From assembly GCF_029948125.1 (NCBI RefSeq), contig NZ_JASAMB010000001.1, positions 558,001 through 622,000 on the forward strand: a stretch of DNA of 64,000 bases. The letters are read 5' to 3'. Shown here piece after piece: positions 1 to 6,317 of the stretch (the first letter of the stretch is position 1; every line of letters starts with the position of its first letter). This DNA is from Catellatospora sp. KI3 (GTDB taxonomy: Bacteria > Actinomycetota > Actinomycetes > Mycobacteriales > Micromonosporaceae). The position numbers and the translations under genes are program-made. The notes below the pieces were generated by a model. The model was given only the letters and a program-made list of their open reading frames with translations, searched no databases and was not told where the DNA came from.

Positions 1-1
1 G

Positions 2-535
2 CTGGCCGGATTCGCCGCGTTCCAGCTGGTCCAGGCGGACTCGCCGCTGTGGCTGCTGCTGGTCGTGGCCATGTTCTACTCGACCGGCCTGGTCGTGGTG
101 ATGTCGCTGGGCACCGAGATGATCGTCGGCGCGGTCCCCGCGGAGCAGGCGGGCGCGGCCTCGGCCGTATCGGAGACCGGCACCGAGTTCGGCGGCGCAC
201 TGGGCATGGCCCTGCTGGGCAGCCTCGGCACCGCGGTCTACCGGCACGAGGTGCCGGTGCCGGCTGGGCTGGAGAGCGCGGCCGGCACCATCCGGGAGAC
301 CCTGGCCGGGGCCGCGGGCGTCGCGCACACCCTGCCCGGCCCGGCCGCGGCCGACCTGCTGCGCGGGGCCAAGGTGGCTTTCACCGCCGGCATGCACGCC
401 GCCGCGCTGGGCGCGGTCGCGGTGATGGCCCTGGGTGCGGTGGTGGCGCTGATCGCGCTGCGCCGGGTCCCGGCGGTCCGGCCCGCGGCGGCCGCCGCCG
501 AGGCCGAGCAGCCCGAACCGGTACCCACCGCTTGA
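2..535 (+). CDS. MFS drug exporter (DHA2 type), C-terminal part
   Basis: The reading frame is open from the window edge, so only the last ~177 residues are present. It shows two hydrophobic spans, one near the left edge and one about 40 residues before the stop, with a central stretch rich in Gly/Ala typical of the EmrB/QacA (DHA2, 14-helix) major facilitator family. The motif GAASAVSETGTEFGGALG matches the segment before helix 13 in these exporters. The tail is Ala/Glu/Pro-rich and probably cytoplasmic. The next gene handles ferric siderophores and lies behind an iron box, so a siderophore or drug export role is possible but the substrate cannot be read from this fragment. Confidence 0.8.
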   Translation: MAGFAAFQLVQADSPLWLLLVVAMFYSTGLVVVMSLGTEMIVGAVPAEQAGAASAVSETGTEFGGALGMALLGSLGTAVYRHEVPVPAGLESAAGTIRETLAGAAGVAHTLPGPAAADLLRGAKVAFTAGMHAAALGAVAVMALGAVVALIALRRVPAVRPAAAAAEAEQPEPVPTA

Positions 536-547
536 TCGACGAACAAC

Positions 548-566
548 ATAGGCTAGCCTAACCTAA
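548..566 (+). promoter_or_regulatory. Iron box (IdeR/DmdR operator)
   Basis: The 19 bases ATAGGCTAGCCTAACCTAA agree at 16 of 19 positions with the consensus TTAGGTTAGGCTAACCTAA bound by iron-dependent repressors of the DtxR/IdeR/DmdR family. It lies 66 bases before the siderophore-interacting protein start, so that gene is expected to be induced when iron is scarce. The palindromic core and the fitting target gene support the call. Confidence 0.85.
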
Positions 567-569
567 ACC

Positions 570-605
570 GCTGTCCCCGCCGGTTGAGCCATCGGCGGGG
601 ACAGC
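570..605 (+). terminator. 13-bp hairpin between iron box and SIP gene
   Basis: Two perfectly complementary 13-base arms (570-582 and 593-605) enclose a 10-base loop. No T-run follows on the plus strand. It may end the upstream exporter transcript, but because it lies downstream of the iron box it would also be in the 5' leader of the siderophore gene. Confidence 0.6.
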
Positions 606-632
606 ACTGCCCATCCCCCAGGAGGCTTCGGC

Positions 633-1520
633 ATGCCGGCAACCCAGCCCTGGCGCTTCTTCACCGCCACCGTCACCCGGGTCGCCGAACTCAGCCCCTC
701 CTTCCTGCGCCTGACGTTCACCGGCGCGGAGCTGGGCACCTTCGCCGACAACGGGTACGACCAGCGCATCAAGCTGGTGCTGCCGCTGCCCGGGATCGGA
801 CTGGCCGGACTGCCCACCGACGAGCACTGGTACACGGCCTGGCGCTCGCTGCCCGACGAGCGGCGCAACCCCATCCGCACCTACACCGCCCGCGCGGTAC
901 GGCCCGAGCTGCGCGAGGTCGATGTGGACGTCGCCCTGCACGGCGACACCGGGCCCGCCTCCCGGTGGGCGCGTGCCGCCAAGCCCGGCGACGAGATCGT
1001 GCTGCTCGGGCCGGACGCCACGTACCCCGGCGAGCACGGCGGCGTCGAGTTCCGGCCGCCCGCGCCCGGCACCCCCGTGCTGCTGGCCGGGGACGAGACC
1101 GCGGTGCCCGCGATCGCGGCCATCCTGGAGCGGCTGCCCGAGGAGACCGTCGGCGCGGCCGTGCTGGAGGTGCCGCACGCCGCCGACCAGCTCGGCATCG
1201 TCGCACCCGAGGGGGTACGGGTCGAGTGGCTGGCCCGCGACGGCGCCGCCCACGGGGCCCGGCTGATCCCCGCCGTGCAGGCGGCGGCCGCGCGGCTGGT
1301 GCCCGGATCGGCGAGCGCCGCCGAGATCGAGGACGTCGACGTCGACGCCGGGATCCTGTGGGAGGTCCCGGAGCAGGCGGGCAGCTCGGTCTACGCCTGG
1401 CTGGCCGGGGAGGCGGCGGTGATCCGCACACTGCGCCGCCACCTGGTCTCCGAGCTGGGCTTCGACCGCGGCTCGGTCGCCTTCATGGGCTACTGGCGCC
1501 ACGGCCGCGCCGAGGGCTGA
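633..1520 (+). CDS. Siderophore-interacting protein (FAD-dependent ferric-siderophore reductase)
   Basis: A 295-residue cytoplasmic flavoprotein of the SIP/ViuB family, which releases iron from imported ferric siderophores by NAD(P)H-dependent reduction. The N-terminal FAD-binding beta-barrel contains the RTYTAR motif (RxYS/T type) near residue 89. The C-terminal half has [29 protein letters not shown] and the closing GYWRHG motif characteristic of the family. A good ribosome site (AGGAGG) lies 7 bases before the ATG. The iron box upstream predicts repression under iron sufficiency. Confidence 0.93.
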   Translation: MPATQPWRFFTATVTRVAELSPSFLRLTFTGAELGTFADNGYDQRIKLVLPLPGIGLAGLPTDEHWYTAWRSLPDERRNPIRTYTARAVRPELREVDVDVALHGDTGPASRWARAAKPGDEIVLLGPDATYPGEHGGVEFRPPAPGTPVLLAGDETAVPAIAAILERLPEETVGAAVLEVPHAADQLGIVAPEGVRVEWLARDGAAHGARLIPAVQAAAARLVPGSASAAEIEDVDVDAGILWEVPEQAGSSVYAWLAGEAAVIRTLRRHLVSELGFDRGSVAFMGYWRHGRAEG

Positions 1521-1891
1521 CCTTCCCACCGGGCCCGCCCTGCCGCGCGCCGCCCCGCCGCGCCGCCCCGCCGCGCCTCCCGCGCCGCCTTGCCGCGCCG
1601 GACCGCCCCTCCCGCGCCGCGCCGCGCCACGCCGCCCGTCCGGCGCCCGGCTGCCCTCCCGCGCGTCGCTCCCGGCGCCGCGCGTCGCGCGCGCTCCTTC
1701 CGCCAAGATCGTCGTTTGCGGTCAGACGGCGCGGTTCAGCGCCATGATCTGACCTCGAATAACGATCACCGCTGGAAGATCGGCGTTTCGGGGACGGGCT
1801 GCGGTCATCTGCGGCTGCGGTGGCCGGGTCGGCGAGGGTCGTTGGCCGAGACACTCTCCTTTTTGTCGCTTTCGTCGATAAGCTCACGTTT
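1521..1891. other. Gap with C-rich tract and imperfect palindrome
   Basis: The first ~180 bases are a low-complexity CCGC-rich stretch. From 1704 to 1768 there is a two-part inverted repeat: outer arms related to GATCGT...GGTCAGA on either side and an inner GGCGC/GCGCC stem with a 6-base loop. No gene was recognised. The palindrome could end the upstream transcript or be a dispersed repeat. Confidence 0.6.
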
Positions 1892-2674
1892 GTGAGTGTG
1901 CTGGGTCATTCCATCCAGTTCGGCGGGTGGCAGTGGTACGGCGATCAGACGCTGATCAACCTGATCGCCGCCTCGACCAACGCGCTGAACGGGGCGCTGC
2001 TGGCGCGCCGGCCGGACCACTTCCGGCAGTACACCGTCGTCGGCGTGATCCTGATGGCCCTGCTCGGCGGCATCGGCGGCGGCGTGACCCGCGACGTGCT
2101 CATCAACCAGGTCCCGAGCGCGCTCACCAACCCGGCCTACATCACCCTGAGCGTGCTCTTCGGGTACCTCGGCTACAAGGTCGCCTACGGCCCCGGCCAG
2201 CTGTTCCGCGAGGGCTTCTTCCAGTTGATGACCGCCTTCTCGCTGCCCTGGTACGCGGTGGCCGCCGCCGAGAAGGCGGCCGCGGCCGGGATCCCCGCCA
2301 TCGGCATCCTGGTGCTGGCCATCGTCGGCCCCACCGCCGGCCGGGTCTACATCGACCTGTGCAGCGGCGTCGCGCCGAAGGAGTTCATCCGCAGCGAGTG
2401 GTTCGTCGGCACCGCCCTGCTCACCGGCATGGTGTGGATCACCTGCGACACGGCCGGTCTCAGCACCTGGTGGGCGGCGGGCGTCTCGGTCGCGGTCGGG
2501 TTCTGCTTCCGGCTGCTTGCGCTGTTCCGGGGCTGGGAGGAACCGCTGGCGGCCGAACCGGCGGGCATCGTCGTACACAAGCCGCATGTGCTGCTGGGGC
2601 GCAAGCTGCACGACAAGTCGGATGAGGAGCTGCGCGACCTCGGGCTGCTGGTCGGCGACCCACCCGCGCGTTGA
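1892..2674 (+). CDS. TRIC-type cation channel family protein (UPF0126/YadS)
   Basis: A protein of about 260 residues with six to seven hydrophobic segments. It belongs to the bacterial TRIC/UPF0126 family, homotrimeric potassium-permeable channels in the inner membrane. The N-terminal half contains ALNGALLARR and LLGGIGGGVTRDVL, the family hallmark with the Gly-rich kink and Arg/Asp pair; the second repeat carries GPTAGRVYIDLCSG and WFVGTALLTG. The C-terminal tail is soluble. The GTG at 1892 gives a normal N-terminus but no clear ribosome site; another GTG at 1820 would add 24 unconserved-looking residues. The physiological ion and role cannot be deduced here. Confidence 0.85.
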   Translation: MSVLGHSIQFGGWQWYGDQTLINLIAASTNALNGALLARRPDHFRQYTVVGVILMALLGGIGGGVTRDVLINQVPSALTNPAYITLSVLFGYLGYKVAYGPGQLFREGFFQLMTAFSLPWYAVAAAEKAAAAGIPAIGILVLAIVGPTAGRVYIDLCSGVAPKEFIRSEWFVGTALLTGMVWITCDTAGLSTWWAAGVSVAVGFCFRLLALFRGWEEPLAAEPAGIVVHKPHVLLGRKLHDKSDEELRDLGLLVGDPPAR

Positions 2675-2738
2675 GGTTTTTCACAGGGTTGACAGAGCGT
2701 CGCCCGGGTATCTCCGCCTGTGAAGGAGGTACCCCACC

Positions 2739-3341
2739 ATGACAACGACACAGCTGGTCCTGCTGATCGCGGTAGTGGTCGTCCTCGTGCTGTGCGGGGT
2801 CGGCGCGTGGCTGTACGCCCGGCGGGCCGCGCTGCGGCAGCGATTCGGCCCGGAGTACGACCGAGTGCTGGCCGAGCAGGAGTCCCGCACCGCGGCCGAG
2901 GCCGAACTGCGCGAGCGCGAGCGCCGCCACGCCGAACTCGAACTGCGCGAGCTGACCGACGACGAGCGCGCGCGGTTCACCGCCCGGTGGCGCTCGGTGC
3001 AGCAGCGGTTCGTCGACGAGCCGGCGGCGGCGGTCGCCGAGGCCGACGACCTGATCACCGAACTCGTCGCGGCGCGCGGCTACCCGACCGGCGACTACGA
3101 CGAGCAGTTGGCCCAGCTGTCGGTGGACCACGCCGAGACGCTGGAGTCGTACCGGCACGCGCACGAGATCAGTGCGCGCGGCCGCGACGGGCAGGCGGAC
3201 ACCGAGGACCTGCGGGTCGCGGTGGTCCACTTCCGCAAGCTCGCCGCCCAGCTGCTCGGCGAGGAGCCGGTGGCGCCCCTGACCGACGAGCAGTCCCCCC
3301 GAACCGATGCCGCCCGGCAGCCGAAAGAGGTGCACGCATGA
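2739..3341 (+). CDS. Single-span membrane protein with C-terminal shared domain
   Basis: This 200-residue protein begins with a hydrophobic span (residues ~5-25, LVLLIAVVVVLVLCGVGAWL) and then has a charged, probably coiled-coil region rich in Arg and Glu. A perfect Shine-Dalgarno sequence (AAGGAGGT) precedes the ATG. The C-terminal half contains RWRSVQQRFVDEPAAAVAEA, which recurs in the next gene as RWEALQLRFVDDPAGITSEL, so the two share a domain. Its stop overlaps the next start (ATGA), indicating one operon and translational coupling. I recognise no named family; a membrane-anchored partner of the downstream acidic protein is the simplest reading. Confidence 0.8.
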   Translation: MTTTQLVLLIAVVVVLVLCGVGAWLYARRAALRQRFGPEYDRVLAEQESRTAAEAELRERERRHAELELRELTDDERARFTARWRSVQQRFVDEPAAAVAEADDLITELVAARGYPTGDYDEQLAQLSVDHAETLESYRHAHEISARGRDGQADTEDLRVAVVHFRKLAAQLLGEEPVAPLTDEQSPRTDAARQPKEVHA

Positions 3342-4087
3342 CCACGTACGACACCCGTACCGAGACTGATCAGGACCGTGACGAGCTGCGCGAGGAGGCG
3401 CCGCGCGGGTACGAGGGCAACCATGTCGCCGACGGCGAGGTCGTCGACGTCGACGCGGTGCCGGAGCGGCCCGAGGCGCGGGGCGACGAGCCGATCGTCG
3501 ACCTGGAGGAGCGCGACGGCGTCTACGTCCCGACCGACTCCGCCGCCACCGACGACGCGACCGAGGACGACCGCGCCGACGACAGCGACGGCACCACGCA
3601 GCCGCGCGGCGAGTTCCGTCCCGAGACCGACGAGGCCGCCCCGCTGTCGGAGCACCTCGAGGACGAGCCGGAGTCCGAGCCTGAACCGGCCGAGCAGACC
3701 CTGAGCGACGCCGAGGTGGCCGCGGCCGCTGCGGCGCAGACCGAGCCGCAGGAGCGGCCCGACGACGTCGCCGTCGGTGTCGCCGCGGTGCCGACCGCCG
3801 CCGGGGCCGAGCAGCCGGCGCCCGCGACGCTGTGGGCTGACGGCAAGACCGACGAGCTGCGCGACCGCTGGGAGGCGCTGCAGCTGCGGTTCGTGGACGA
3901 CCCGGCCGGGATCACGTCCGAGCTGCGCGACCTGGTGGAGGAGGCGCTGCAGACGATGCAGCAGGAGCTGAGCCGCCGCCACGACGAGCTGGACTCGCTG
4001 GTGCAGGGCGCGGACGGCGACACCGAGCAGCTGCGGCAGGCGGTGCAGCGCTACCGCGACTTCTACCACGCGCTGCTGGCCCACTGA
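3338..4087 (+). CDS. Acidic protein with C-terminal domain paralogous to upstream gene
   Basis: A 249-residue soluble protein starting at the ATG that overlaps the previous stop codon. Residues 1-150 are strongly acidic and low in complexity (Asp, Glu, Thr, Ala), likely disordered. The last ~80 residues form a helical domain beginning ELRDRWEALQLRFVDDPAG and ending in YRDFYHALLAH. The upstream protein carries the same domain, which suggests duplication of a helical module, one copy tethered to the membrane and one attached to an acidic tail. No enzymatic motif is visible. A strong terminator follows, so the operon ends here. Confidence 0.8.
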   Translation: MTTYDTRTETDQDRDELREEAPRGYEGNHVADGEVVDVDAVPERPEARGDEPIVDLEERDGVYVPTDSAATDDATEDDRADDSDGTTQPRGEFRPETDEAAPLSEHLEDEPESEPEPAEQTLSDAEVAAAAAAQTEPQERPDDVAVGVAAVPTAAGAEQPAPATLWADGKTDELRDRWEALQLRFVDDPAGITSELRDLVEEALQTMQQELSRRHDELDSLVQGADGDTEQLRQAVQRYRDFYHALLAH

Positions 4088-4096
4088 GCTGACAGC

Positions 4097-4140
4097 ACGG
4101 CGGAGGGCGCCCACCCCGCGGGGTGGGCGCCCTCCGCCGT
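4097..4140 (+). terminator. Strong hairpin terminator, 21-bp stem
   Basis: Arms 4097-4117 and 4120-4140 are perfectly complementary, with a two-base loop. It lies 10 bases after the stop of the acidic protein gene and carries no long T-run, as is usual for actinobacterial hairpin terminators. Confidence 0.85.
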
Positions 4141-4256
4141 TCGTGCTACAACGACACTCGTCGATGCATCTGGGCAGGGTCACAACCGTTTCACAGTCGT
4201 TTCGCAGCCGCCGCCTGCTCTCCTCACTGATGCCCACATAGGACTCGGGAGGAGAC

Positions 4257-6092
4257 ATGAGGCTATCCAGCTTCACCGGCACCGTACGGCACCGGGTGCT
4301 GAGCGCGGTCGCGCTCACCGCCGCGCTACTGGTGTCCACGGCGCCCGCACAGGCCGCGACGATCGACACACACCCCAGCCTGGCGGCCCAGCAGGACTGG
4401 CAGACGAGGATCTCGCAGCTCGCCAAGCCGGCCCAGGGCTGCTTCACGGCCGTCTATCCGGCCGTCGAGTGGCAGCGGGCGGCGTGCGTGACGCCGTCGA
4501 AGAATCCGATGGTGCCGCGCCCGGCGGCGCCGAACAACCCCCGCACCGGTCCCCGGCCCATGGTCGTCGGCAACGGCGACGACCTCTCGGCCAAGGCCCC
4601 GAGCGGGTTCATCTTCAACGCGATCGGCTCGTTCGACAACGTGTCGGGCGTGACCAGCGTGAGCAGCCCGCCCGGCGGGGTGGGCGCGCCGGTGGCCAAC
4701 GCGTACTCGCTGCAGTTGAACACCGACTTCTTCGTCAGCACCGCCTGCGCCGCCTCGCCCGACCCGAACTGCCGGGGCTGGGAGCAGTTCATCTTCGCCA
4801 ACAACGGCACGTCCGGGATGTCCTTCATCCAGTACTGGCTGATCTTCTACAACGCCCCGTGCCCCGCCGGGTGGTTCACCTACGCCATCCACTGCTACCG
4901 CAACAGCCCCACCGCCGTGGGCGTGCCCAACCAGCCGATCACGAACCTGGCCAACCTGCGCGTGTCCGGCACCGCGAACCCGGGCAGCGACAGCGTCACC
5001 ACCTTTGTCGGGCTCACCGCCTACACGACGGCCGGCGGCAACTACGTCAACGCGGCCGCGGGCTGGAAGATCGCCGAGTTCAACGTGTTCGGCGACGGCG
5101 GCGGCTTCTCCGCCAACTTCAACCCGGGCGCCTCGCTGACCGTCCGGACCCGGATCAACTACGGCGGCACGGCCGCGCCCATCTGCGTGGCTCAGGGCTT
5201 CACGGGCGAGACCAACAACCTGAGCTTCGGGTCTCCGCCGCCACCCCCCACTCCGCCGGGCCCGGCCATCCTGTTCACCGAGAACACGTCCAACACGGGT
5301 ACGGCGAACTGCGCGTACGCCACCGCCGTGGGCGACACCCATGAGCACACCTTCTCCGGGCTGTCCTACGACTTCCAGGCCAGCGGCGACTTCATCGAGG
5401 CGCGTACCAGCGGCTTCGAGGTGCAGTCGCGGAAGGTGTCGGGTGCGCCGAACTGGCCGAACACGTCGATCAACGCGTGCGTCGGCACGCGTTCGGGCAG
5501 CACCAGCGTCGTGGTGGCGCTAGGCCCGAAGCTCTACGTGAACGGCAAGGCCGTCCTGCTCAACTCGGGCCAGCTCGCGCTGCCCGGAGTCGTGGTCAAC
5601 CGCAGCGGCAACACGTACACCGTCGTCAACGACGCCGGTGACAGCATGAAGGCCGTGGTCAACCCGCTCTACGTCGACCTGTCGGTGGGGATGGGCACCT
5701 GGCCGACGTCGGTACGGGGCCTGCTCGCCAACCCCAACAACGACGTCACGAAGCTGGAGGCGGCGGACGGCACGATCTTCAACGTGCCGCTCTCGTTCAG
5801 CGACCTGTACAACGTCTACGGCCAGAGCTGGCGTGTCCCGCCGACCAGCAACCTGCTCACCGCGTGCAGCGGCCAGGTCCAGGCCGGCAACCCGAGCCGG
5901 CCGTTCTTCGCCAACGACCTGCCGCAGGACCTGCGCGAGCAGGCCGAGACCACCTGCATCCGGGCGGAGATCCACCAGGCGTGGCTCAACAACTGCACCC
6001 TGGACGTCGCCGTGCTCGGCGAGAACGCCGTGAAGGTGTACATCGGTGCGGCCCCGCCGGTGCTCGACGGCAACCCCCGGACGCAGTCGTAG
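4257..6092 (+). CDS. Secreted protein with von Willebrand factor type D-like domain
   Basis: A 611-residue exported protein. Residues 1-34 form a Sec signal peptide (charged start, hydrophobic core, cleavage near AQAA). The middle region is Gly/Asn/Ser-rich with several Cys pairs and resembles an adhesive beta-sandwich. A Pro-rich linker (SPPPPPTPPGP) leads into a VWD-like domain at about residues 355-545, beginning GDTHEHTFSGLSYDFQASGD and including FEVQSRK and a late Cys. The VWD fold, known from mucins and vitellogenin, is less usual in bacterial secreted proteins and often serves adhesion or assembly. The ribosome site GGAGGA precedes the ATG. It stands alone, followed by a bidirectional terminator. 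Confidence 0.8.
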   Translation: MRLSSFTGTVRHRVLSAVALTAALLVSTAPAQAATIDTHPSLAAQQDWQTRISQLAKPAQGCFTAVYPAVEWQRAACVTPSKNPMVPRPAAPNNPRTGPRPMVVGNGDDLSAKAPSGFIFNAIGSFDNVSGVTSVSSPPGGVGAPVANAYSLQLNTDFFVSTACAASPDPNCRGWEQFIFANNGTSGMSFIQYWLIFYNAPCPAGWFTYAIHCYRNSPTAVGVPNQPITNLANLRVSGTANPGSDSVTTFVGLTAYTTAGGNYVNAAAGWKIAEFNVFGDGGGFSANFNPGASLTVRTRINYGGTAAPICVAQGFTGETNNLSFGSPPPPPTPPGPAILFTENTSNTGTANCAYATAVGDTHEHTFSGLSYDFQASGDFIEARTSGFEVQSRKVSGAPNWPNTSINACVGTRSGSTSVVVALGPKLYVNGKAVLLNSGQLALPGVVVNRSGNTYTVVNDAGDSMKAVVNPLYVDLSVGMGTWPTSVRGLLANPNNDVTKLEAADGTIFNVPLSFSDLYNVYGQSWRVPPTSNLLTACSGQVQAGNPSRPFFANDLPQDLREQAETTCIRAEIHQAWLNNCTLDVAVLGENAVKVYIGAAPPVLDGNPRTQS

Positions 6093-6103
6093 GCACCGGA
6101 TAG

Positions 6104-6142
6104 ACCAAGGGCACTTACCCGGTCCGGGTAAGTGCCCTTGGT
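6104..6142. terminator. Bidirectional hairpin terminator
   Basis: A perfect 17-bp stem (6104-6120 with 6126-6142) with a five-base loop sits between the converging VWD-protein gene and the initiator tRNA. The plus strand continues TATTTG, consistent with intrinsic termination in both directions. Confidence 0.85.
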
Positions 6143-6147
6143 ATTTG

Positions 6148-6221
6148 TAGCGGGGACAGGATTTGAACCTGCGACCTCTGGGTTATGAGCCCAGCGAGCT
6201 ACCGAGCTGCTCCACCCCGCG
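6148..6221 (-). tRNA. Initiator tRNA-fMet (CAT)
   Basis: The minus strand folds as a 74-nt tRNA: acceptor 5' arm CGCGGGG, D arm with GAGC/GCTC, anticodon stem CTGGG/CCCAG around loop CTCATAA, and T arm GCAGG-TTCAAAT-CCTGT. Three consecutive G:C pairs in the anticodon stem and the unpaired first base (C1 opposite T72) are initiator hallmarks. The discriminator is A73 and CCA is not encoded. Confidence 0.96.
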
Positions 6222-6268
6222 TCGGCTCCGTAACACTAGCGCGTTGATCGCGGGACCTGCAAATCGGC

Positions 6269-6308
6269 ACCGGGGTGATCCGGGTCATATGTCCCCGATC
6301 ACCCCGGT
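6269..6308 (-). terminator. Hairpin terminator after UPF0182 gene
   Basis: Arms 6269-6280 and 6297-6308 are perfectly complementary over 12 bp, with a further short pairing inside the loop. It lies just past the UPF0182 stop codon on the minus strand. Confidence 0.7.
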
Positions 6309-6317
6309 ACGCGGAGA

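Noticed and set aside
548-1520. Siderophore biosynthetic cluster
   Set aside because: Only the utilisation flavoprotein and the end of an exporter are in view; no NRPS or NIS synthetase occurs downstream. The cluster could lie beyond the left edge.
6148-6221. Initiator tRNA as attachment site of an integrated element
   Set aside because: No integrase, excisionase or duplicated tRNA 3' end was seen nearby; genes on both sides look chromosomal.
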